Assembly (NCBI GenBank): GCA_023444055.1
Contig: JAEZRV010000047.1
Span: forward strand, 1 to 64,000
DNA length: 64,000 nt
Reading direction: 5' to 3'
From: Bacillota bacterium
Lineage (GTDB): Bacteria; Bacillota; Clostridia; Acetivibrionales; DSM-1351
Under the pieces are notes generated by a model, which worked only from the letters and a program-made list of their open reading frames with translations, had not been told where the DNA came from and did no database searches. A program made the translations under genes and the position numbers. This document shows positions 52,603 to 60,542 of the stretch, piece after piece (the first letter of the stretch is position 1; the number at the start of each line of letters is the position of its first letter).

Positions 52603-53736
52603 TTGCTAGATTTCGAAATTGATATGGAACATTTTGCCCAAATAAAGGTAGTCGGCTGTGGTGGCGGAGGTAACAACGCAGTTAACCGCATGATAGATGC
52701 CGGTCTAAGGGGTGTTGATTTCATTGCTATAAATACAGATAAACAAGCTTTATTTTTATCTAAAGCCAATACTAAGATTCAGATAGGTGATAAATTAACA
52801 AAAGGTCTTGGTGCAGGTGCTAATCCTGACATCGGAGAGAAAGCAGCTAATGAAAGTAAGGATGAAATTACTCAGGCTATAAAAGGTGCAGATATGGTAT
52901 TTGTTACTGCAGGTATGGGTGGTGGAACAGGAACTGGAGCAGCTCCTGTTGTTGCACAGATTGCCAGAGAAATGGGTATTCTAACAGTTGCTGTTGTAAC
53001 TAAACCATTTATATTTGAGAGCAGAACTCGTATGCAGCATGCTGAGAGAGGTATTGAAAACCTTAAGAATACCGTTGATTCTCTTGTTACTATTCCTAAT
53101 GATAGATTGCTACAAGTGGTAGAAAAGCGCACTACTATGGTTGAAGCATTTAAAATGGCTGATGATGTATTACGCCAAGGTGTACAGGGTATTTCTGACC
53201 TGATAGCTGTTCCTGGTCTTGTAAATCTAGACTTTGCAGATGTAAAAACAATAATGCTTAGCTCTGGACTTGCTCATATGGGTGTTGGTAGAGCTTCAGG
53301 TGAAAATAGAGCTGAAGATGCCGCTAAGCTAGCAATTTCAAGTCCTCTATTAGAAACTTCAATAGAAGGTGCAAGAAGAGTTTTGGTTAATATTACAGGT
53401 GGACCTGATATGGGGTTATTTGAAGTAAATACTGCTGCTGAATTGGTACAAAAGTCAGCTGATCCAGAGGCAAACATTATATTTGGTGCAGTTATCGATG
53501 ATACTATGAAAGATGAGTTGATGATAACTGTTATAGCAACTGGCTTTGAATGTGGTCCAGTTTTGAAGAAGTTTGATAAGCCAGTAGAGAAGCCAAAACA
53601 GGCTCCTGTTACATCGGCTGTTTCTGAGAGCAAGGGTTATGCAGCAAATGTTACTGAGAAGAATAATTCTAATGTTATATCTTCTGATAATGAGCTAGAC
53701 ATACCTACATTTTTAAGACGTAATAGATTTAAATAA
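52603..53736 (+). CDS. ftsZ: Cell division protein FtsZ
   Basis: A 377-residue tubulin homologue from TTG 52603 (AAGGGGG upstream). The GTP-binding glycine motif is GMGGGTGTGAAPV, with VVGCGGGGNNAVNRM near the N-terminus. The conserved C-terminal peptide ELDIPTFLRRNRF binds FtsA. It forms the division ring. A terminator and a perfect hairpin follow, separating it from the sporulation genes. Confidence 0.98.
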   Translation: MLDFEIDMEHFAQIKVVGCGGGGNNAVNRMIDAGLRGVDFIAINTDKQALFLSKANTKIQIGDKLTKGLGAGANPDIGEKAANESKDEITQAIKGADMVFVTAGMGGGTGTGAAPVVAQIAREMGILTVAVVTKPFIFESRTRMQHAERGIENLKNTVDSLVTIPNDRLLQVVEKRTTMVEAFKMADDVLRQGVQGISDLIAVPGLVNLDFADVKTIMLSSGLAHMGVGRASGENRAEDAAKLAISSPLLETSIEGARRVLVNITGGPDMGLFEVNTAAELVQKSADPEANIIFGAVIDDTMKDELMITVIATGFECGPVLKKFDKPVEKPKQAPVTSAVSESKGYAANVTEKNNSNVISSDNELDIPTFLRRNRFK

Positions 53737-53771
53737 GTATATATAGAACATAAACTGAAGAATTTATTGAA

Positions 53772-53815
53772 GAACCAATTGCTTTAACAAGTAATTGGTT
53801 CTTTATTCCTTTTTA
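53772..53815 (+). terminator. Terminator of ftsZ
   Basis: GAACCAATT and AATTGGTTC with a 12-nt loop, then TTTATTCCTTTTT. Typical Rho-independent terminator. Confidence 0.88.
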
Positions 53816-53825
53816 GAATAAGAAA

Positions 53826-53872
53826 AAACAGGGACTTATATAGAATTTATAATTCTATATAAGTCCCTGTTT
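53826..53872. other. Perfect 22-bp hairpin with 3-nt loop
   Basis: The left arm (53826-53847, AAACAGGGACTTATATAGAATT without mismatch) pairs fully with 53851-53872; the loop is TAT. It comes 11 bp after the ftsZ terminator. It could back up termination for either direction or be a relic of a palindromic element. The remaining gap to spoIIGA (53873-54156) shows nothing definite. Confidence 0.75.
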
Positions 53873-54156
53873 AGTTTGGTCATATGTAAAGCTATTTTGT
53901 CATACGATATTTCTTTTTCTACATTCGTTTTTGACAAACTTCTGTTGGCTAAGTAGATATAATCTAGAATATCAAAGCAATTGAATAATACTATTTTGAA
54001 TAAAATATAGAAAGGACATAAACCAATTCACACGACAGGCTTTACTTTTTGAAAAAGTGATTTTCTAAGCATAAAATTAGTAAATTATGAATAATAGTAA
54101 TGTATAGTACCTAGATTTATGTACAATCTATTTTGAATATTTGTGGGGTATGAACA

Positions 54157-55068
54157 GTGGGAGCTTATTTAGAAGTTTATTGGGATGTTTTAGTATTAGA
54201 GAATTTGGTAATTAATTACCTAATACTATTGGTAACATCAAAATTTGCTCGGACAAGAGTAAGTACTTTAAGATTATTATTAGGGTCTATTATTGGAGCT
54301 CTTTATGTGGGGGTTATTATATTGCAGCCTGACTTAAAGGTTTACTACACTACTATTGCAAAAATATTACTTTCTATGTTTATAGTTGCTGTAACTTTTT
54401 CACCACGTAAAGTATTACAGTTCATTAGGGTTTTAGCTATATTCTACATATCGACATTTATTTTTGCTGGAGCAGCATTTGCTTTTCTATTTTTCAACCA
54501 GCAGGGTGGATTTGTGAGAAACGGAATTGTATGTGTTTTCGGACAATCTCAATGGAGCTTAATGGTAACAGCTATAATAACAGTTGGAATAATTATAAAA
54601 ATATTCTGGGAGGTTGTTCAGAGTAGAATAACCAAAGAAAGATTGTTAGTACCTGTAAAAATATCATTTGACAATAGAGAAATTGATTTGTCTGCATTAA
54701 TTGATACTGGAAATTCGCTAAGAGATCCTCTCACTAATATACCTGTTATGGTAGTTGAATTCAAAGCATTGCAAGAGCTTTTACCACAAGAAATTAAAAG
54801 TATATTTGATGGAGCACAAGAAGATGATTTGAATTATGTTACAACAATAATATCTAAATCGAAATGGTTCTCAAGGTTTAGATTAATACCCTTTTGTTCA
54901 CTGGGAAAAGAGAATGGTATGCTAATTGGTTTCAAACCAGATTTTATTGAAATTGGCGGCGACGAGGACAAAAGAGATATAAAAAATGTAATTGTAGGAA
55001 TATACAACAGGTCATTGTCAAGAAATGAAAAATATAAGGCACTACTAGGACCGGAGTTTGTGGCTTAA
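54157..55068 (+). CDS. spoIIGA: Sigma-E processing peptidase SpoIIGA
   Basis: A 303-residue membrane aspartic protease from GTG 54157 (GGGGTATG upstream). Five membrane segments occupy ~1-155. The cytoplasmic protease domain has the active-site DTGNSLRDP. It cleaves pro-sigma-E in the mother cell after a signal from the forespore. sigE follows, but 365 bp of hairpin repeats lie between, starting one base after the stop. Confidence 0.96.
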   Translation: MGAYLEVYWDVLVLENLVINYLILLVTSKFARTRVSTLRLLLGSIIGALYVGVIILQPDLKVYYTTIAKILLSMFIVAVTFSPRKVLQFIRVLAIFYISTFIFAGAAFAFLFFNQQGGFVRNGIVCVFGQSQWSLMVTAIITVGIIIKIFWEVVQSRITKERLLVPVKISFDNREIDLSALIDTGNSLRDPLTNIPVMVVEFKALQELLPQEIKSIFDGAQEDDLNYVTTIISKSKWFSRFRLIPFCSLGKENGMLIGFKPDFIEIGGDEDKRDIKNVIVGIYNRSLSRNEKYKALLGPEFVA

Positions 55069-55069
55069 A

Positions 55070-55315
55070 AAACTCGAAAATAAAGTTTGTACTAACAAGG
55101 TGCCTTTTCGAGTTGCAAAAACCACAAGTGGTTTTTGATATTGAGTAATTGGATGCATTCATCACTATCTTCGCATTGATTTTCGAGTTGCAAAAACCAC
55201 AAGTGGTTTTTGATATTGAGTAATTTGGTGCATACATCGCTATCTTCGCATATAAAAAGCTGCGAGCAGCTTTTTATGAAAGTGAGCGATCAAGCAATAA
55301 CCATACACTTTTTAC
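55070..55315 (+). repeat. Three-hairpin dispersed repeat (family R1, mixed types)
   Basis: CTCGAAAATAAAG/CTTTTCGAG opens, followed by two AAAAACCACAAGTGGTTTTT hairpins separated by a GATATTGAGTAATT block. A third hairpin of another type (AAAAAGCTGCGAGCAGCTTTTT) then leads into a tail resembling the 60.1-60.4 kb units. So two sub-types of the same architecture are joined in one locus, inside the spoIIGA-sigE operon. Positions 55316-55433 hold only the sigE ribosome site. Confidence 0.88.
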
Positions 55316-55433
55316 AGAAGTATTTAGGTTATGAAGCTTCTTGATATATTGCTCCTGAACAAGGTGCAAGACAGTTCTGAATAGTCGCTGCTTGTAATGA
55401 TGTCATTTCAAAATTAGAGGGGAGAACAGGAAA

Positions 55434-56165
55434 ATGAAATTTTTAGTTAAGATAAAGATGTTTATACTTATTAAGTATGAGAATATTTTGAGAAAGTTAA
55501 AACTAGGAGGGTTATTTCCAGTTCACTATATTGGCGGTAGTGAGGCATTACCACCTCCATTGACGTTAGATGAGGAAACTTACTTGCTGCAAAAGCTTGA
55601 ACAGAGCGATTATGGCGTTAAAAGTATTCTTATTGAGAGAAATCTAAGATTAGTAGTATATATTGCTAGGAAATTTGAAAATACTGGTGTTGGCGTTGAG
55701 GATTTAGTATCTATTGGAACTATTGGTTTAATTAAGGCTATAAATACTTTTAATCCTTCTAAAAATATTAAATTAGCAACATACGCATCAAGATGTATTG
55801 AAAATGAAATATTAATGTACTTAAGAAGAAATAATAGAGTTAAGGCTGAAATTTCGATTGATGAGCCTCTAAATATTGATTGGGATGGAAATGAATTACT
55901 TCTGTCAGATATTTTAGGAACTGAAAATGATCTTATACATAGAAGTCTTGAAGAAGAGGTGGATAAAGAATTATTAAATTTAGCAATGAAAAAATTATCA
56001 TCAAGAGAAAAAAGAATAATGGAGCTGAGATTTGGTCTTTCAAATGAAGTAGAAAAGACTCAAAAAGAGGTTGCAGACATGCTAGGAATATCACAATCAT
56101 ACATATCAAGATTAGAAAAAAGAATTATAAGCAGGTTAAAAAAAGAAATCAGCAGAATGACTTAG
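55434..56165 (+). CDS. sigE: Sporulation sigma factor SigE (pro-form)
   Basis: A 243-residue sigma-70 protein. The N-terminal pro-sequence (MKFLVKIKMFILIKYENILRKLKL) ends near the VHYIGGSEALPPPLTL site that SpoIIGA cuts. Region 2 shows NLRLVVYIARKFENTGVGVEDLVSIGTIGLIKA, region 4 EVADMLGISQSYISRLEKRI. It directs early mother-cell transcription in sporulation. GAGGGGAG precedes the ATG. Confidence 0.97.
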   Translation: MKFLVKIKMFILIKYENILRKLKLGGLFPVHYIGGSEALPPPLTLDEETYLLQKLEQSDYGVKSILIERNLRLVVYIARKFENTGVGVEDLVSIGTIGLIKAINTFNPSKNIKLATYASRCIENEILMYLRRNNRVKAEISIDEPLNIDWDGNELLLSDILGTENDLIHRSLEEEVDKELLNLAMKKLSSREKRIMELRFGLSNEVEKTQKEVADMLGISQSYISRLEKRIISRLKKEISRMT

Positions 56166-56299
56166 ATATCTGGTTTTGGCTTAAAACACTGATTTGTCAA
56201 GGCGTTTGACAAAAATATTTTATTAGTTTAACCGTATAAAATAAACCTCTAGGGCAATAATGATATTGACATAGTTAATATAGCTCGGGAGGTTTTTAT

Positions 56300-57073
56300 A
56301 TGATTATCAATAAAGTTGAAATTTGTGGTGTTAATACTTCAAAACTTCCTGTTTTGACAAATGAACAGAAAAAAGTGTTATTTGAAAGGATGCATAAGGG
56401 TGATAATTCGGCAAGAGATGAGTTTATAAAGGGTAACCTTCGTCTTGTGTTAAGTGTAATTCAGAGATTTAACAATAGAGGAGAGTATGTAGACGATTTG
56501 TTTCAAGTTGGATGCATTGGATTGATTAAAGCAATTGATAATTTTGATGTTTCACACAATGTAAAATTTTCTACCTATGCAGTACCAATGATAATTGGAG
56601 AAATCCGGAGGTATTTAAGGGATAATAATTCTATCAGAGTTAGTCGCTCATTAAGAGATATTGCTTATAAAGCTCTTCAAGCTAAAGAAAGGCTTACAAC
56701 AAAGAATGCAAAAGAGCCCACCATTGCTCAATTGGCAGAGGAGCTTCAATTACCAAAGGAGGATGTAGTATTTGCGCTAGATGCCATACAAGACCCTATA
56801 TCACTCTTCGAATCAGTATACCACGATGGTGGCGATGCAATTTTTGTTATGGATCAGGTCAAAGATGAAAAAAATATTGATGAAAATTGGCTTGAAACAA
56901 TAACATTAAAAGAAGCAATGAGAAAATTAAATGATAGGGAAAAGCTTATTTTGAATCTAAGATTTTTTGATGGACGGACACAAATGGAAGTTGCAGATGA
57001 GATTGGAATTTCTCAAGCACAGGTTTCACGGCTAGAGAAGACTGCACTTATGCATATGAAGAAATATATATAG
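56300..57073 (+). CDS. sigG: Forespore sigma factor SigG
   Basis: A 257-residue sigma factor with the diagnostic N-terminus NKVEICGVNTSKLPVL. Region 2 includes GNLRLVLSVIQRF and DDLFQVGCIGLIKAIDNFD; region 4 ADEIGISQAQVSRLEK. It runs late forespore gene expression. It is the standard third member of the spoIIGA-sigE-sigG cluster and ends at a strong terminator. Confidence 0.98.
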   Translation: MIINKVEICGVNTSKLPVLTNEQKKVLFERMHKGDNSARDEFIKGNLRLVLSVIQRFNNRGEYVDDLFQVGCIGLIKAIDNFDVSHNVKFSTYAVPMIIGEIRRYLRDNNSIRVSRSLRDIAYKALQAKERLTTKNAKEPTIAQLAEELQLPKEDVVFALDAIQDPISLFESVYHDGGDAIFVMDQVKDEKNIDENWLETITLKEAMRKLNDREKLILNLRFFDGRTQMEVADEIGISQAQVSRLEKTALMHMKKYI

Positions 57074-57087
57074 AAAACCTTTTTGAG

Positions 57088-57146
57088 ATATGCTCTTTTA
57101 TATGTAGCAGTTACATTAAACTGTTATATATAGGAGCATATTTTTT
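57088..57146 (+). terminator. Terminator of sigG
   Basis: ATATGCTC pairs with GAGCATAT, with further TATATG/TATATA and CAGTT/AACTG pairings inside, followed by TTTTTT. Confidence 0.85.
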
Positions 57147-57259
57147 ATCTATACTATTAATGACAGTATACAAAATTTATTATATGAGGTAAAATGAGTT
57201 TATGAAATTCACAGCAAACATTGAAATTCTAATGTCTTTTGGAAAATACGGAGGTAAAA

Positions 57260-57724
57260 ATGAAGTGTCCATTTTGTGGTTTTATTGAGGACAAGGTTAT
57301 TGATTCCAGGCCTACAGATGAAGGTTCTGCTATTAGAAGAAGAAGAGAGTGTACAAAATGTTCTAAAAGATTTACTACATATGAAAAGGTTGAGAGCTTA
57401 CCGCTGATGGTAATAAAAAAGGATAGGTCAAGACAGCCTTTTGATAGAGAAAAGCTTATGAATGGTCTATTAAGGGCATGTGAGAAGAGACCTATATCTA
57501 TAAATGAACTTGAAAAGATGGTAGAGAATATTGAAGCACAGCTGCATAATTCACTACAAAGAGAAGTAACAACTGAGTATATTGGTGAAATGGTAATGTC
57601 AAAGCTGAAGACGATGGATGAAGTTGCATATGTCAGGTTTGCTTCGGTTTATAGGCAATTTAAAGACATAAATACTTTCATGGATGAATTAAAAAATCTA
57701 CTAAGGGACGACAAAAGAGATTAA
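57260..57724 (+). CDS. nrdR: Transcriptional repressor NrdR
   Basis: A 154-residue protein from ATG 57260 (CGGAGG upstream; a TTG at 57239 is unlikely). The N-terminal zinc ribbon is CPFCGF...CTKCSKRF, followed by the ATP-cone domain (VIKKDRSRQPFDREKLMNGLLRACEKRPIS). It represses ribonucleotide reductase genes according to dATP/ATP. A terminator follows immediately. Confidence 0.97.
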   Translation: MKCPFCGFIEDKVIDSRPTDEGSAIRRRRECTKCSKRFTTYEKVESLPLMVIKKDRSRQPFDREKLMNGLLRACEKRPISINELEKMVENIEAQLHNSLQREVTTEYIGEMVMSKLKTMDEVAYVRFASVYRQFKDINTFMDELKNLLRDDKRD

Positions 57725-57754
57725 TTTATTTAATTATAATAGATACATAAGTTG

Positions 57755-57793
57755 AAAATAGCTCACTTAATTGATAGTAAGATGGGCTATTTT
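57755..57793. terminator. Terminator of nrdR
   Basis: AAAATAGCTCA and TGGGCTATTTT form an 11-bp stem with one G-T or mismatch, ending in TTTTG. The following stretch 57794-58195 is A/T-rich and shows no credible gene. Confidence 0.7.
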
Positions 57794-58195
57794 GTGTACT
57801 ATAAATATATATTTGAATTGTACAATAGTTATTATTAAGTAAATTAACACCTTCTTTATCCTATTTTTATTGTAAAAAATAGGTGATTTTTCATTTGTTA
57901 TGTGATATAATCCATAGAGTGTTAAAAAGCATAGCATTGAAAAAATAAATTCTATTAACATTTCTAGCTGTTTCTTATTTGAATTATTCAAGTATTTAAA
58001 TTAATCGAAATTTATGCAAGTCTATTTAAGTTTATCCAGATTAAATTTAATCAATTTATTTAATTACTCAACTTTCTCAGTTAAAAATCGTAGGTGTTCA
58101 ACTTATCAATGGAAAACTGAATAATTGCATACGGCGAATATGTGCGATGACTAAAGCATTGATGGACTCAAAAGTACATCATATAGTTAAATACC

Positions 58196-58402
58196 ACTCA
58201 CATCAGCAAAAAACGCTTGCGTTTTTTGAGACTCGAAAATGCACCATGTAAGCACGAACACCACCCACATAAGCAAAAAACGCTTGCGTTTTTTGAGACT
58301 CGAAAGTGCACCATGTAAGCACGAACACCACCCACATCAGCAAAAAACGCTTGCGTTTTTTGAGACTCGAAAGTACACCGTGTAAGCACCAACTATACTT
58401 TC
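58196..58402 (-). repeat. Three-unit dispersed repeat (family R1, GCAAGC type)
   Basis: On the minus strand three ~60-bp units each carry CTTTCGAG (once CATTTTCGAG), then TCTCAAAAAACGCAAGCGTTTTTTG and a TGGGTGGT spacer. The array opens with ACTCGAAAGTATAGTTGGTGC, matching the 4.2-kb copy (ACTCGAAAGTATAGCTGGTGC in two pieces). Short ORFs here arise from the repeat and are not genes. Confidence 0.88.
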
Positions 58403-58455
58403 GAGTCATACTCAAATACATCTAAAGCCAATTAGTATTTATTCTATCATAAATA

Positions 58456-58535
58456 TATCCATGTCTTACATTTACACAAGAACAACAAGAAAATGTGTAT
58501 TTCCTTGAAAGAAATGGCATGGACTCGGTAGCTCA
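58456..58535 (-). repeat. R3 repeat (reverse copy) upstream of comM
   Basis: The minus strand reads GAGCTACCGAGTCCATGCC ... CATGGAT, matching the copy at 16731-16812 along ~80 bp. It lies between the R1 array and the comM ribosome site. Confidence 0.7.
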
Positions 58536-58601
58536 TTTAAGTATATCTATCTAATTCTTTCAACCTTGTTATCACTAATTTAAAAGAAAAGAGGAGATTT
58601 T

Positions 58602-60131
58602 ATGGTATCAAAAATTAACAGTTGCGCACTTAGGGGAATTGATGGGCGTATTGTTGAAGTGGAAACAGATATCAGTAACGGTATACCTACATTTGATATT
58701 GTAGGTTTGGGGGATACTGCTGTTAGAGAGTCACGAGAAAGGGTACGTGCTGCTATAAAAAACAGTGGAGTGGAGTTTCCAATAAGACGAATAACAATAA
58801 ACCTTGCCCCAGCAAATCTACGAAAGGAGGGGTCTGTTTATGATGTTTCAATAGCCATAGGGATTTTAATTGCATCAGAAACAATAGTTAACAATGAGTT
58901 GGATACATATATGTTTTTGGGAGAACTATCGTTAGACGGTGGAGTGAAATCAGTTGCAGGAATACTTTCTATGGCAAGCTGTGCCTCTGCAAATGGTATA
59001 AAAAACATATTTGTTCCGGAATCAAATGCAGATGAAGCAGCTGTAATAACAGATGTCAATATTTTACCTGTAAAAACGCTTATGGACATAATTAGGCATC
59101 TAAACGGTGAAGATATTATAACTCCATATAAAGTCAATGTAGATAGCCTATTCTTTAATAATATATATGATTCAATAGATTTTAGTGATGTAAAAGGGCA
59201 AGCTAGTGTCAAGAGGGCGATGGAAGTTGCAGCTTGTGGGGCTCATAATCTTCTGATGATTGGTTCACCGGGAAGTGGAAAAACTATGTTAGCAAAGAGA
59301 CTCTCTACAATACTACCTAAAATGACCTTTGAAGAGGCTCTTGAAATCACAAAGATATACAGCGTTTCAGGATTGCTGCCCCAAAAGACTTCGTTAATTA
59401 CAACCAGACCCTTTAGAAGTCCACATCACACGATATCAGATATTTCTTTAGTTGGGGGAGGAAAGCACATAAAGCCTGGAGAGGTGAGCCTTGCGCATTA
59501 TGGGATTTTATTTCTAGATGAATTTCCAGAGTTTAACAAAGATGCTATTGAAGTTTTACGTCAGCCTTTAGAGGACGGTGAAATTTGTATATCAAGGGCA
59601 AATAACAGTATTACATATCCAGCTAAGACGACTTTGATTTGTGCAGCCAATCCATGTAAGTGCGGTTTTTATTTAGAACCATCAAAAAACTGCAACTGTA
59701 CTCCCAAAATGGTTCAACAGTATTTTGGAAAACTAAGTCAACCGCTTTTAGACAGGATTGATATTCATATAGAGGTGCATCCTGTAAAGTATGATGACCT
59801 AACAAAAAGTGAAGTTGGAGAGTCATCTGCTGTTATTCGTGAAAGAGTAAATAAAGCAAGAACTATACAACTTGATAGATACAAAGGCTTAGGAATTTAC
59901 TCAAACTCTGAGCTGTCACCTTCATTAATAAAAAAATATTGTGAGCTAGACAGATATACCTCTAATTTACTAAGAGGTGCATTTGAAAAGCTTGGACTCA
60001 GCGCACGAGCACATAATAGGATACTTAAGGTTGCTAGAACAATTGCTGACATGGACGAATCTGAAGCAATAAAATCCGAACATATTGCCGAGGCAATACA
60101 ATATAGAAGTTTTGATAGGATAAAGGTCTGA
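58602..60131 (+). CDS. comM: ComM/YifB-family AAA+ ATPase (Mg-chelatase-like)
   Basis: A 509-residue protein. An N-terminal Lon-protease-like fold (~1-190) leads to an AAA+ domain with Walker A GSPGSGKTM (~220) and Walker B GILFLDEFPEF, then CANPCKCGFY with a Cys cluster and the C-terminal helical domain. ComM is a helicase that aids integration of DNA during natural transformation. dprA follows, a recombination mediator in the same process. GAGGAG precedes the ATG. Confidence 0.95.
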   Translation: MVSKINSCALRGIDGRIVEVETDISNGIPTFDIVGLGDTAVRESRERVRAAIKNSGVEFPIRRITINLAPANLRKEGSVYDVSIAIGILIASETIVNNELDTYMFLGELSLDGGVKSVAGILSMASCASANGIKNIFVPESNADEAAVITDVNILPVKTLMDIIRHLNGEDIITPYKVNVDSLFFNNIYDSIDFSDVKGQASVKRAMEVAACGAHNLLMIGSPGSGKTMLAKRLSTILPKMTFEEALEITKIYSVSGLLPQKTSLITTRPFRSPHHTISDISLVGGGKHIKPGEVSLAHYGILFLDEFPEFNKDAIEVLRQPLEDGEICISRANNSITYPAKTTLICAANPCKCGFYLEPSKNCNCTPKMVQQYFGKLSQPLLDRIDIHIEVHPVKYDDLTKSEVGESSAVIRERVNKARTIQLDRYKGLGIYSNSELSPSLIKKYCELDRYTSNLLRGAFEKLGLSARAHNRILKVARTIADMDESEAIKSEHIAEAIQYRSFDRIKV

Positions 60132-60442
60132 GAAAAATGCGAAGTTTACAATTCGTGCATTCATCGTTCTCTTCGCATATCAAAAACCTGCGGGCAGCTT
60201 TTTGCAGATTTGAGCAAACATGCAATGAGCATATACCTTTTAAATTACTATTTGTGGCGCTGGAGGTATCAGCGCAGGAGGTTAGCATGAAAAATGCGAA
60301 GTTTACATTTCGTATATTCATCGTTCTCTTCGCATATCAAAAAGCTGCGAGCAGCTTTTTGTAGAATTCGAGCAATCATGAATTGAACATACACTTTTTA
60401 ATTACTATTTGTGTCGCTGGTGATATCAGCGAAATGGAGGTT
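60132..60442 (+). repeat. Tandem ~158-bp structured repeat (family R1, GCTGCGAGCAGC type)
   Basis: Two head-to-tail copies (from ~60132 and ~60290). Each has TGCGAAG...CTTCGCA, an AAAAA(G/C)CTGCG(A/G)GCAGCTTTTT hairpin, a GAGCAA...ACTTTTTAATTACTATTTGTG stretch, and a last hairpin: GCGCTG/CAGCGC in copy 1, TCGCTG/CAGCGA in copy 2 (compensated). Each ends with GGAGGTT(T)AGC, the same ribosome-site sequence used by dprA. Confidence 0.85.
60287..60364 (+). CDS. Possible 25-residue hydrophobic basic peptide within the repeat
   Basis: ATG 60287 follows GCAGGAGG at ideal spacing and encodes MKNAKFTFRIFIVLFAYQ and seven more residues. The first repeat copy does not keep the frame, so the ORF may be accidental. 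A short cationic membrane-seeking peptide downstream of a structured RNA also resembles type I toxins. Confidence 0.25.
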   Translation: MKNAKFTFRIFIVLFAYQKAASSFL

Positions 60443-60485
60443 TAGCTTTAAAGAATGTGGATGGAGTGGCAAAAAGAAGCCGGCG

Positions 60486-60538
60486 AACCTCCACGATAAT
60501 AAAACTTAATTTTTTGCCGAAAGTCGGCGTGGGAGGTT
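60486..60538 (+). promoter_or_regulatory. Hairpin hiding the dprA ribosome-binding site
   Basis: AACCTCCACG (60486-60495) pairs with CGTGGGAGGTT (60528-60538) apart from one bulged G. This covers the GGGAGG ribosome site of dprA (ATG 60543). The loop holds a smaller GCCGA/TCGGC hairpin. Translation of dprA may be gated by this fold. Confidence 0.5.
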
Positions 60539-60542
60539 TAGC

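Noticed and set aside
57767..57991. 74-codon minus-strand ORF with hydrophobic segments
   Set aside because: A/T-rich DNA after nrdR overlapping its terminator; no ribosome site and no recognisable family.
58198..58421. Overlapping minus-strand ORFs of 64 and 72 codons
   Set aside because: They consist of translated R1 hairpin units and have no ribosome site.
4155..60442. CRISPR array considered for the regularly spaced palindromic repeats
   Set aside because: Units number only two or three per locus, spacers are repeated rather than unique, and no cas genes are present.
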